A DNA stretch of 64,000 nucleotides, from assembly GCF_029892105.1 (NCBI RefSeq), contig NZ_JARZAJ010000002.1:186001-250000 (forward strand). The letters are read 5' to 3'. The stretch comes from Kitasatospora sp. GP82. GTDB taxonomy: Bacteria > Actinomycetota > Actinomycetes > Streptomycetales > Streptomycetaceae. The notes beneath the pieces are model-generated. The model saw only the letters and a program-made list of their open reading frames with translations, did not search any database and had not been told where the DNA came from. Position numbers and translations under genes: made by a program. Of the stretch, positions 16,811 through 24,816 are shown one piece after another; within the stretch, counting starts at the first letter, position 1; each line of letters begins with the position of its first letter.

Positions 16811-16969
16811 ACTAGCCGCACCCTGCAGCCGGCGGGGGGCGTTCATCAAGAAGTGTGGAGAGTGTAGCTATGCATACAAACGAAGCATATACAGCAACGC
16901 TCTTCCGTTCACGGTAGAAGATTCGAGCCTCCAATGCCCGGCCGGGGGCAAGGTCAGAGGGACTCTGGT

Positions 16970-16983
16970 GTGACGTAGGTCAC
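16970..16983. promoter_or_regulatory. Crp-type site 2
   Basis: GTGAC-GTAG-GTCAC, a second exact match to GTG-N6-GNCAC, 173 bp from the first and 254 bp upstream of the oxygenase gene. Two exact copies in one intergenic region are unlikely by chance. Confidence 0.6.
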
Positions 16984-17080
16984 TTTGTGAAAGTGATGTT
17001 CGAGCCAAATGGGGCAACCCTGCAGAATTTCTCTGAAGAAATCGGACCTATCCACCCACTCTGTGTCAGAGAAAAACTCG

Positions 17081-17111
17081 TTGACAGGTGCAAGGGGGCG
17101 TCAGGTAGCGT
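17081..17111 (+). promoter_or_regulatory. Candidate promoter of the oxygenase operon
   Basis: TTGACA (17081-17086) and TAGCGT (17106-17111), 19 bp apart, about 125 bp before the start codon. The 19-bp spacing equals that of the divergent peptide promoter, which suggests a shared activator. Confidence 0.45.
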
Positions 17112-17236
17112 CGAGTCGATTCGAAACTCCGGCCGCTTGAGTACCACCCTTTCCAAATCTGCTGAGTGATACCGGGAATATGTACCCAGGTGCTTCAAAT
17201 CAGCGAGGTGGCGCTTACCCTGAAGGGGAGACAACG

Positions 17237-18454
17237 ATGAATGATTCCGTGCACGGTGTCGAGGCGGGGAACGAAACTGATCTGTACTTCGGGCTTGCAC
17301 GACTCCTCTATCCCATGGACTTTGCAAAGTTCCAGAGAGAGAACTGGGAGCGGAAGCCGCTGCTGGTACAGCGGGCGGACCGCGACTACTTCTCCGAGCT
17401 GATGACCATCGCCGATTACGACAGCTCACTCAATCTGGCGGGGGACAACCTGGAGCACCTGAGGGTCGTGCAGGACGGCAAGGAGACGCCAGTCTCAGAG
17501 CTGGGATCGGGCAGCTCGCACACCGCCCTGGAGGCCGTCTACGCTCGGTACCGCACGGGCGCGACCATCGTCATGAACTCCATCCAGGACCGCTTCCCGT
17601 CGATGAACCGGCTGATGCGATCGCTCGGGTCCGAGATCGGCGCCCGCATCCAGGTCAACTCCTACCTGACGCCGGCCAACGCCAGGGGCTTCGCGCCGCA
17701 CTACGACATGCACGATGTCTTCATCGTCCAGGTGCACGGGACCAAGCGCTGGCAGCTCTTCGACTCGCAGCTGCCGCTGCCGCTGCGTACCCAGCCGTAC
17801 GACCGCGCCCAGCCCGACCCCGCCCTGGTGTCGGAGTTCGAGCTGAAGGCTGGGGACCTGCTGTATCTGCCGCGGGGCACCGTGCACGCCGCAACCTCCA
17901 CCGATGAGGCTTCACTGCACCTGACCGTCGGTGTACACCCGATCCTCTGGGCGAACGTGCTCTACGAGGCCATCCAGAACGTGGTCGAGACGGACGCCAG
18001 GTTCCGGGCCGGTCTGCCGATGGGCTTCACGGGCAGCGAGGAGATACAACAGCAGGTCCGCGACACCCTGACGGAGTTGGTCGCCGATCTGCCGTCGAAA
18101 ATCGCGGTCGACGACGCGGTGGCGACGGCGGTCACCCGAGGAGTCTCCATGAACGCGCCGGCTCTGCGGGGGCACCTGCTGGACCTGGAGCGGCTGGACG
18201 AGATCACGGCTGGGACCAAGGTGCAGAGGCGCCTGCCCATCCAGTGGGACGTCACCGTGGACGAGCAGACGGTGTTGGGGTTCCACGGCAAGACCGTCCG
18301 CTTCCCCGCCCATGTGGCTGACGAGGTGCGGTTCACTGCCCAGCGCAGTAGCGGTGTGTTCACCGCCGCCACCATCCCGGGCGAGCTGGACGAGGCCGGG
18401 CGCCTGGTCCTTGTCCGGACGCTGGTCAATGAGGGTTTCCTGACCTTCGCCTGA
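17237..18454 (+). CDS. JmjC/cupin Fe(II)- and 2-oxoglutarate-dependent oxygenase
   Basis: 405 residues, cupin_4 family, related to the protein hydroxylases YcfD, MINA53 and NO66. The iron triad is visible: His155 and Asp157 in PHYDMHDVFIVQVHG and His217 in LYLPRGTVHAATS. Such enzymes beta-hydroxylate His, Arg, Asn or Asp side chains in proteins. In this setting the likely substrate is one of the three neighbouring acidic peptides, whose Asp/Asn/His-rich segments suit such chemistry (inference). ATG 17237 has AAGGGGAG upstream. First gene of a run through 24047. The C-terminal 130 residues resemble the winged-helix tail of the family. Confidence 0.88.
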   Translation: MNDSVHGVEAGNETDLYFGLARLLYPMDFAKFQRENWERKPLLVQRADRDYFSELMTIADYDSSLNLAGDNLEHLRVVQDGKETPVSELGSGSSHTALEAVYARYRTGATIVMNSIQDRFPSMNRLMRSLGSEIGARIQVNSYLTPANARGFAPHYDMHDVFIVQVHGTKRWQLFDSQLPLPLRTQPYDRAQPDPALVSEFELKAGDLLYLPRGTVHAATSTDEASLHLTVGVHPILWANVLYEAIQNVVETDARFRAGLPMGFTGSEEIQQQVRDTLTELVADLPSKIAVDDAVATAVTRGVSMNAPALRGHLLDLERLDEITAGTKVQRRLPIQWDVTVDEQTVLGFHGKTVRFPAHVADEVRFTAQRSSGVFTAATIPGELDEAGRLVLVRTLVNEGFLTFA

Positions 18455-18555
18455 CAGGTCGTCCTGACTGGGAGTCGATCGCGCGCCGCCTTCTCCACGC
18501 GCGGCGGGCGATCGACTCCCCAAGTCGCGGTCTCATCGCTTTGAGGGGGAGAGCT

Positions 18556-20331
18556 ATGGAAGAGCAGGCGGCCACGCAGACACCAGTGTCCGTGCGACGC
18601 GTGTTCGGCCTGTTCCGGCCGCACCTAAGGCGGGTGGCACTCATGCTGCTGCTGGTGGTGCTCTCCTCGGCCGTGGCGATGGTGTCGCCCTTCCTGCTGC
18701 GGAAGATCCTGGACGTCGCACTGCCACAGGGGCGGACCGGACTACTCAGCCTCTTGGCAGGCGCGATGATCGCCGTGACCGCGATCAGCGGAATGCTCGG
18801 GGTATTTCAGTCCTACATGTCGACGGTGATCGGCCAGCTGATCATGAGCGACCTCCGGTCTGCTGTCTACAGCCATCTCCAGCGGCTGTCGCTGGCCTTC
18901 TTCACCAGGACCCACACCGGTGAGGTGCAGTCCCGGATCGCCAACGACATCGGAGGAATGGATGCCATCGTCACCAGCCTGATCACCAGCCTGGTCGGCA
19001 GCGCCGCTACCGTGGCCGCCAGCCTGACCGCCATGGTTCTCCTGGACTGGCGGTTATCCCTGGCCTCGCTGGCAATCCTCCCGATCTTCATCTGGGTCAA
19101 CCGGCGAGTGGGCAAGGAGCGCCGGGCCCTGGTAGAGGAGCGCCAACAGCAGATGGCAGTGCTTTCCACGCTGGTGGAGGAGACGCTCTCGATCTCCGGC
19201 TTTCTGCTCGGGCGTCTCATGGGACGCAGCCGCGACCTCACGGAGAGGTTCTCGAAGGAGTCGAAGACGCTGGGCAACATCGCGATCCGGACCACCATGG
19301 CGGGGCGGTGGCGACAGTCTGGGCTGCAGGTCGTGGTGGCTGCTATGCCGGTCCTGATCTACTGGACAGCTGGCCTGGTCAGCGGCCACGGCTCCACGTC
19401 GATCACGGTCGGCACGCTCGTGGCCTTCACTACGCTGCAGCAGTCCCTGCTCAACCCGGCGGTCCAGCTCATCCAACTCGGCGCAGTGGTCCAGGGCTCG
19501 TTCTCGCTCTTCGGCAGGGTCTTCGAGTACCTCGATCTGCCGGAGGAAGTGCCGGAGCCCAGGAACCCCGTTCTGCTGCAACAGGCACGTGGAGATCTCA
19601 AATTCGAGAACGTCTCCTTCTCCTACGGCGACGACCTTGTCCTGCGCGACATCACGATCGACGTGCCCGCCGGGACGAGCCTGGCCGTGGTCGGGCCGAC
19701 CGGCGCTGGTAAGTCGACACTGGGGTACCTGGCACTCCGTCTCTACGATGCCACCATCGGCCGAGTGACCATCGACGGTGTCGATGTGAAGGATCTCGAC
19801 TTCGCCACGATCGCGCGGAACGTGGGGATGGTGTCGCAGGACACCCATCTCTTCCATGCGAGCGTTGCCGAGAACCTTCGATTCGGCAAACCCGACGCCA
19901 CCGATGCCGAGCTGATCGCTGCGGCCGAACTAGCACAGATACACCAACTGATCCAAGGGCTTCCGGACGGCTACGACACGATCGTCGGAGAACGCGGATA
20001 CCGGTTCTCGGGCGGGGAGAAGCAGCGGCTTGCGATTGCCCGGACGATGCTCAGGAACCCGCCCATCCTGCTCCTTGACGAGGCCACCAGTGCTCTGGAC
20101 ACACGGACGGAGCGCGCTGTCCAGGAAGCGTTGGCCGAGCTGGCGAAGAACCGGACCACCATCACAATCGCCCATCGGCTTTCCACGATCGAGAACGCCG
20201 ACCAGATTGTCGTCCTGGGCAGCGGACGAGTGCTGGAGCAGGGGACGCACACCTCCCTTGGCTCCCTCGGCGGTGAGTACAGCGCCCTGCTGGCCGGGAT
20301 CTCCCGGGCAGCGACTGTGATCGGCAGCTGA
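18556..20331 (+). CDS. ABC exporter, fused membrane and ATPase domains
   Basis: 591 residues. Six-helix exporter domain (about 25-310) followed by a nucleotide-binding domain with Walker A GPTGAGKST, signature FSGGEKQR, Walker B ILLLDEATSALD and the AHRLSTI H-loop. There is no N-terminal C39 peptidase, so leader removal must come from another protein; two M16 peptidases follow 11 bp later. Homodimer expected. ATG 18556 has GAGGGGGAGA upstream. Codon 167 is TTA, the rare codon read by the bldA tRNA, so translation may be development-dependent. Likely exports the peptide product. Confidence 0.93.
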   Translation: MEEQAATQTPVSVRRVFGLFRPHLRRVALMLLLVVLSSAVAMVSPFLLRKILDVALPQGRTGLLSLLAGAMIAVTAISGMLGVFQSYMSTVIGQLIMSDLRSAVYSHLQRLSLAFFTRTHTGEVQSRIANDIGGMDAIVTSLITSLVGSAATVAASLTAMVLLDWRLSLASLAILPIFIWVNRRVGKERRALVEERQQQMAVLSTLVEETLSISGFLLGRLMGRSRDLTERFSKESKTLGNIAIRTTMAGRWRQSGLQVVVAAMPVLIYWTAGLVSGHGSTSITVGTLVAFTTLQQSLLNPAVQLIQLGAVVQGSFSLFGRVFEYLDLPEEVPEPRNPVLLQQARGDLKFENVSFSYGDDLVLRDITIDVPAGTSLAVVGPTGAGKSTLGYLALRLYDATIGRVTIDGVDVKDLDFATIARNVGMVSQDTHLFHASVAENLRFGKPDATDAELIAAAELAQIHQLIQGLPDGYDTIVGERGYRFSGGEKQRLAIARTMLRNPPILLLDEATSALDTRTERAVQEALAELAKNRTTITIAHRLSTIENADQIVVLGSGRVLEQGTHTSLGSLGGEYSALLAGISRAATVIGS

Positions 20332-20342
20332 AGGGGATGACC

Positions 20343-21632
20343 ATGACGAAGGCATTTCCGTGGGCCATCGCCGAGCACCGCCTCGGCAATGGCCTGCGGG
20401 TCACAGTCAGTCGCGACCCTCGCGTGCCGGTGGCTGCCGTCAATCTCTGGTACAACGTCGGGTCGCGCCACGATCCGGCCGCCGGGCACGGCTTCGCCCA
20501 TGTTTTCGAGCATCTGATGTTCGAGGGATCGGCGCAGGTCGGCAAGGGCCAGCACAGCGCCATGCTCAGTGCCGTCGGCGGTGCGGAGATCAATGCAACG
20601 ACGACGATGGACAGGACCAACTACTTCCAGACGGTGCCGACGACCGCGCTGGACCTCGCCCTCTGGCTGGAGGCCGACCGGATGGGTGGGTTGAGGATCT
20701 CCCAGGAGGTCTTCGACAACCAGCGTGTGGTGGTCGGGAACGAACGGATGCAGCATTACGAGGATCAGCCCTTCGGGTTGTGGATGGAGTTGGGGCTGGC
20801 CACCGTGTTTCCGGACGGCCACCCCTATCGACGGTCTTCGATGGGATCCCCCGACCAACTGGCGCATGCCGAACTGTCCTTACTCGACTCCTTCCGACAG
20901 GCCTACTACGTGCCTGACAACGCGGTGCTGACCGTGGTGGGCGATGTCATTCCCGAGGATGTGTTCGCCAGGGCGGAGAAGTACTTCGCTGGGATCCCCG
21001 CCTGCGGGCGGCAGCGGCCCCGGGACGTCGCAGTCGAGGACTGGCCCATGCCGGGAAGGACAGTGCGGACGGCGATCGATGCCAAGGCGTCGGCCGACCG
21101 GATATTCGTCCTCCACCGAATCCCGCCCGCGTACACCGCTGACCATGACGCGCTGACCGTTCTGGCCACGGTCCTCGGCCGCGGTCGCGGCTCTCGGTTC
21201 TACCGGTCCTTCATGACGGAGAACAACCTGGCGCAGACGGAGGAGAAGACAGCGTTCGCCTGGGACCTGGCGTACGGCTCCTCACTCTTCGCCACCGGTA
21301 TGACCGTGCGGCGGGGTTCTTCCTACCAGGAACTGCTGGCGGCTCAGGAGTCCCTGCTGGATGAGCTTGCCATCGAGCCAGTGAGCGAGCACGAACTCCG
21401 CCGGGCGAAAGCGATCCTGGAGGCTGGCTGGTTGAGATCACTCACCTCGTTCGGAGCCCGCGCCGACCTGTTGGCACGCCATGCGACTCAGCTGGGTGAG
21501 CCCGCGGCGATCCACGACCGGCCGACGCGCCTGTCAGCAGTCTCGGCGGCGGATCTGTGTCGCGCTGCCAGTCGGTATCTCCGGCCGGAGAACCGATCCG
21601 TCCTGATCCTCCGTCCGACTTCGGGAGCCTGA
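20343..21632 (+). CDS. M16-family zinc peptidase, catalytic subunit
   Basis: 429 residues. The inverted zinc motif HVFEH gives His53, Glu56 and His57; Glu134 in VVGNERM is the third ligand at the family's normal spacing. M16B enzymes cleave peptides inside a closed two-subunit chamber. ATG 20343 is preferred to 20337 because AAGGGG lies six bases before it. Codon 180 is TTA (20880-20882), a bldA marker. It begins 11 bp after the exporter and is followed four bases later by the inactive homologue, the usual pairing of heterodimeric M16B proteases in peptide maturation. Confidence 0.93.
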   Translation: MTKAFPWAIAEHRLGNGLRVTVSRDPRVPVAAVNLWYNVGSRHDPAAGHGFAHVFEHLMFEGSAQVGKGQHSAMLSAVGGAEINATTTMDRTNYFQTVPTTALDLALWLEADRMGGLRISQEVFDNQRVVVGNERMQHYEDQPFGLWMELGLATVFPDGHPYRRSSMGSPDQLAHAELSLLDSFRQAYYVPDNAVLTVVGDVIPEDVFARAEKYFAGIPACGRQRPRDVAVEDWPMPGRTVRTAIDAKASADRIFVLHRIPPAYTADHDALTVLATVLGRGRGSRFYRSFMTENNLAQTEEKTAFAWDLAYGSSLFATGMTVRRGSSYQELLAAQESLLDELAIEPVSEHELRRAKAILEAGWLRSLTSFGARADLLARHATQLGEPAAIHDRPTRLSAVSAADLCRAASRYLRPENRSVLILRPTSGA

Positions 21633-21636
21633 TTCC

Positions 21637-22980
21637 GTGCGAGCCGAATTGATTCCCGGGCCGCCTGCCGCAGGAATCGGCCGGCCCTACATATTCCCCG
21701 AGGTGATTCGCCGCGGTGGTCTGCTCGCGGCAGACCTTCCCGGGTGCCCCACCGCATATGCTGCGCTGCTGTTCGACCATGGGATATTCCATGAGCCGAC
21801 CGGGAAAGAAGGCCTCCTCCAGCTGCTGTTCGCTGTGCTTCGCGAGGGTGGGGAGCGACTGGGGCGGGACGAGTTGGCCTTCGAGCTGGAGGGGCTGGGG
21901 GCGACCTGGTTCACCACGGTGGGCGATGACTTCGTCCAGGTCGCCACGGTCGCGCCGACCGCTTCTATAACGGAAGCCGTCAGGATCATCTCGGAGACCG
22001 TGCGCCGCCCCCGGCTTGCGGCGGAGGCGGTTGCCAGAGTCCGGGACAACCAGGTGTCCGCACTCGCCACGAACTGGTCGAACCCTGGCCGGCGGCAGAC
22101 GGAAGCACTGGCCCGGGCGCTCTATCGCACCGGTCGGCAGACCGTTCTTCCAGGCGGGACCACAGCCTCCCTTAGCTCGATCTCGGCGCGGGTCCTAGGC
22201 GAGTACCACCAGCAGCACATCGCCGAAGCGGGCCGACTGGTACTCGCCGGAGATATAGACGGCATCGACCTCGACGAGGTTGCCACGCTGAGCCCGGTGG
22301 AGCGCATCCCTCCGGCGGCCAGCACACCCCGAGCCGTTCCGAGGGAAGCGATGGGCCGTGACATCGTCGTCGTCAACAGACCTGGTGCAGTGGGCGCGCG
22401 GATCACCCTGGCGCACCACGTCCCGCTCAACTCCGGGTCCCTCCACTCCGGTCTCACGGTGGCCACCCACATCCTCGGCGGGACCACCCACTCCCGGCTG
22501 ACCCGGGAACTCCGTGACCGCCGAGGACACGTCTACGCAGTGAACGCCGGGCTGCAGCTCTCCAGCTGCACAGGTGTCTTCTCCGTATCGACACAGACTG
22601 CCATCGAAACAGCCGGTGAAGTGGTCAAGACGGTCTTCCACGAGATCGAGAGTATGCGCCTGGAGGGTGTCACACCGGAAGAACTCAAATCGACGCTGGT
22701 GTTGTTGACTGGCCAGTTCCCCATCACATACCTGACGCCGCAGGCGGTGGGCATGGCGCTCGGTGGAATGGCGTCGATCGGAGCCCGCGATGACTTCTAC
22801 ACCCAGAAGTATCGAGAGCTTGCCTCACTCGACCGCGCTGCGGTGAACGAGGCCGCGCGAAACCACCTGAGCAGTTCAGACCTGACGGTGGTGGTGGAAG
22901 GACCGGCTCCACAGCTGACGGAGATCCTGAGCTCCGCAGAACTGGGCCCGGTTCGAATTGACAACGAGGGAGTTGCATGA
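21637..22980 (+). CDS. M16-family homologue lacking the zinc motif (non-catalytic subunit)
   Basis: 447 residues with M16 fold signatures, but where the HxxEH motif belongs the sequence reads LLQLLFAVLREGG, so zinc cannot be bound. The C-terminal RRGHVYAVNAG segment keeps the Arg/Tyr pair that in M16B inactive subunits holds the substrate. It should pair with the 20343 product as the substrate-binding half. GTG 21637 has CGGGAG upstream and is four bases after the previous stop. The next peptide gene begins one base after its stop codon, implying translational coupling. Confidence 0.9.
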   Translation: MRAELIPGPPAAGIGRPYIFPEVIRRGGLLAADLPGCPTAYAALLFDHGIFHEPTGKEGLLQLLFAVLREGGERLGRDELAFELEGLGATWFTTVGDDFVQVATVAPTASITEAVRIISETVRRPRLAAEAVARVRDNQVSALATNWSNPGRRQTEALARALYRTGRQTVLPGGTTASLSSISARVLGEYHQQHIAEAGRLVLAGDIDGIDLDEVATLSPVERIPPAASTPRAVPREAMGRDIVVVNRPGAVGARITLAHHVPLNSGSLHSGLTVATHILGGTTHSRLTRELRDRRGHVYAVNAGLQLSSCTGVFSVSTQTAIETAGEVVKTVFHEIESMRLEGVTPEELKSTLVLLTGQFPITYLTPQAVGMALGGMASIGARDDFYTQKYRELASLDRAAVNEAARNHLSSSDLTVVVEGPAPQLTEILSSAELGPVRIDNEGVA

Positions 22981-22981
22981 C

Positions 22982-23164
22982 ATGGCGAAGTCGCTGAATC
23001 CAGAGGACATCACCGTGACCCAGTCGGCCGGGGAGACGTTCGCGTTCCACGACGCAAGTACCGGCCCGCACGACGACAACGACACCAACGACTCGGGCGG
23101 CGGTGACGCGGCCGCCTGGATGAGGAGCGGCCATCGAGGCCGAGGCGGAGACGACACGGACTGA
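22982..23164 (+). CDS. Acidic precursor peptide, copy 2 (RiPP-like)
   Basis: 60 residues, beginning MAKSLNPEDITVTQSA. It shares the leader, HD (23-24), DDNDTNDSGG (31-40) and terminal DDTD with copies 1 and 3, but differs in the stretch AAAWMRSGHRGRGG (43-56), which contains Trp, Met, His and three Arg. The variable stretch before a constant tail suggests that the product-specific residues lie at 41-55. ATG 22982 is one base past the M16 stop and has GAGGGAG upstream. It is the peptide gene physically linked to the maturation genes. Confidence 0.85.
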   Translation: MAKSLNPEDITVTQSAGETFAFHDASTGPHDDNDTNDSGGGDAAAWMRSGHRGRGGDDTD

Positions 23165-23196
23165 GTGCGAGCGGCGAAGACGGCAAGGAGGATCGA

Positions 23197-23754
23197 ATGG
23201 ATGTCATGACCGCAATCCTGACCCAGGAGAGCGAGCAGGCCCTGGTACAGCCGGCGCCGGGTGCGGGAGAGTTCGCCTATCTGCTGCGCGGAGCAGCGAC
23301 GGTTTCGGATCTCGGTGAACGGACGTCCTGGCGCTGGATCCTGGTGCAGGCATCTGATCAGCATGGTCTGGCCGACTGTCTCGGGTCGGCGCTTCGGAAC
23401 CGACAACAGAGCGGTGCGGCGGCCGCCCTGGGAATCCCGCTGTTGGCGGTCCTGGTGTACTCACCCGACACGGCATCCTCCGAGCGCGAGCAACTGACGG
23501 CGGTCAATTCGGTTGCCTGCACGATGCAGCTCCTGCTGCACAACCGGGGCTACGCCGCCAACTGGCGGGCGGAAGTCTTCACTGACCTCGCAGAAGCGCG
23601 CTCCCGCCTGGGCGTGCGCGACGAGGAGCAGGTGCTCGGCGCAATGGAGATCGGAACACCACTCGCCAGGAGGCGCATTCGGAAGCCCACGCGCGACGTG
23701 GCAGACCGGATGTCGTTCTTCAGCGCGGCTGCCGTTGACCTGAAAATCGCTTGA
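23197..23754 (+). CDS. YdjA-like nitroreductase homologue, FMN-site motif lost
   Basis: 185 residues. Overall order matches small nitroreductases of the YdjA type: PAPGAGEFAYLLRGA, SWRWILVQA, the helix SVACTMQLLLHNRGYAANWRAEVF, LGVRDEEQVLGAMEIGTP and a final DRMSFF. The N-terminal RRSxxR that grips the FMN phosphate is replaced by TQESEQ (about 9-14), so normal flavin binding is doubtful. Flavoprotein relatives dehydrogenate azolines in other peptide pathways, but here the protein may act as a scaffold or use another site. ATG 23197 has AAGGAGG upstream; it stands between two peptide genes in the same operon. Confidence 0.75.
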   Translation: MDVMTAILTQESEQALVQPAPGAGEFAYLLRGAATVSDLGERTSWRWILVQASDQHGLADCLGSALRNRQQSGAAAALGIPLLAVLVYSPDTASSEREQLTAVNSVACTMQLLLHNRGYAANWRAEVFTDLAEARSRLGVRDEEQVLGAMEIGTPLARRRIRKPTRDVADRMSFFSAAAVDLKIA

Positions 23755-23867
23755 GACCCTCGAAAACGGTCGAGCGTGATTGAAACACTTTCAGCTTTCG
23801 CAGATTGCGATGGAGCCCGCTGCCCAGCCTTCCTGCGGCAGGTTTGAGACAACGAAAGGAGATAAGA

Positions 23868-24047
23868 ATGACACACTCGCTGAACCCCGAGGACATCACC
23901 GTGGTCCACTCAGCCGACGAAGGCCAGGAGGCCCACGACCGGTCCCGCGGAAACTTTGACGACAACGATTCCAACGACAGCGGCGGTAGGGACTTCCAAG
24001 CGTTCCTCCTGCACCAACTCAACGGCCCGTACGACGACACCGACTGA
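23868..24047 (+). CDS. Acidic precursor peptide, copy 3 (RiPP-like)
   Basis: 59 residues, beginning MTHSLNPEDITVVHSA, with HD (23-24), DDNDSNDSGG (31-40) and terminal DDTD. The variable stretch is RDFQAFLLHQLNGPY (41-55). It is closest to copy 1 in its leader (ADxG, SRG, GP before the last acidic group). ATG 23868 has AAAGGAG upstream. A 113-bp gap after the nitroreductase-like gene contains GTGATTGA, also seen in the copy 1 promoter, so an extra promoter is possible. It is the last gene of the locus, before a terminator. Confidence 0.85.
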   Translation: MTHSLNPEDITVVHSADEGQEAHDRSRGNFDDNDSNDSGGRDFQAFLLHQLNGPYDDTD

Positions 24048-24069
24048 GCCGTCGGCCTGATCCGCTGAG

Positions 24070-24119
24070 AGCCGGGCTTCCTCCCGGGCGCAGTTGCCCA
24101 CGTAGGGAGCCCGGCTTTG
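24070..24119 (+). terminator. Terminator closing the peptide locus
   Basis: AGCCGGGCT (24070-24078) and AGCCCGGCT (24108-24116) form a stem followed by TTGT, 23 bp after the last peptide gene. The 29-base loop is long but contains further partial pairing. Confidence 0.65.
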
Positions 24120-24291
24120 TCGCGCCTCATTTGCAGCCGTCCATCAACGGAGTTTCTGCCAAATCTTGCGCGCGCGCCGACGGGACCATGTGTGTGGCAC
24201 GAGGAGCGGTATCGGTCACACGCTGGAACCTGGAAAGGGCCGCGCCGTTCCGCGCGCCCGTTGAAAATGGTGTCCCTTTGCCCCTGCCGGC

Positions 24292-24705
24292 TTACGCCTC
24301 GTGCTCCTCGCGCCAGGCGAGCTCGCGCTCGGCCGCCTCGGGCGGCAGGATGTCCGCCGGGAAGTCCGAGGGATCGAAGACCTGGCGGATCTCGACCTCG
24401 CCGTCCTGGAAGGGGACGCGGGTGGCCCACTCGATCGCCTCCTCCCTGGACTTCACCTGGATCACCCAGTAGCCCGCGATCAGCTCCTTGGTCTCGGCGA
24501 ACGGCCCGTCGGTGACGGTGCGCTTCTCGCCGTCGTAGCTGATCCGCGCGCCCTTGGAGCTGGCCTGCAGTCCGTCGAGGGCGAGCAGGACCCCCGCCTT
24601 GTCGAGCTGCTCGTTGAACTTGCCCATCTCCGCGATCATCTCGGCGGTGGGCAGGACGCCCGCCTCGGACTCCTCGGTCGCCTTGACCAGCATCATGAAT
24701 CGCAT
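24292..24705 (-). CDS. YCII/DGPF-domain protein
   Basis: 137 residues, single YCII-related ferredoxin-like fold. The DGPF signature is exact (TVTDGPFAETKELIAGYWVIQV, about 62-83). Genes of this family are conserved neighbours, and proposed effectors, of ECF42 sigma factors. The window's ECF42-like gene is 13 kb away at 9843, so the pair may be functionally linked though separated. ATG 24705 has AAGGAG upstream. A decayed SDR fragment lies directly upstream on the same strand. Confidence 0.88.
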   Translation of the reverse strand: MRFMMLVKATEESEAGVLPTAEMIAEMGKFNEQLDKAGVLLALDGLQASSKGARISYDGEKRTVTDGPFAETKELIAGYWVIQVKSREEAIEWATRVPFQDGEVEIRQVFDPSDFPADILPPEAAERELAWREEHEA

Positions 24706-24816
24706 CGCCGTATCTCCTTACCGGTTTCCGGCCCGTCCTTTCGGGGCCCCACCTGCACGTCGAACGGGAGACGGCGTTCTCGACAGCGGGTCCGAAGTTT
24801 TTTCACGGGGGCTTCG

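Noticed and set aside
17237..18454. Housekeeping ribosomal oxygenase (YcfD-type) unrelated to the peptides
   Set aside because: Possible by family, but its position between divergent precursor genes and an exporter/protease operon makes a pathway role more likely.
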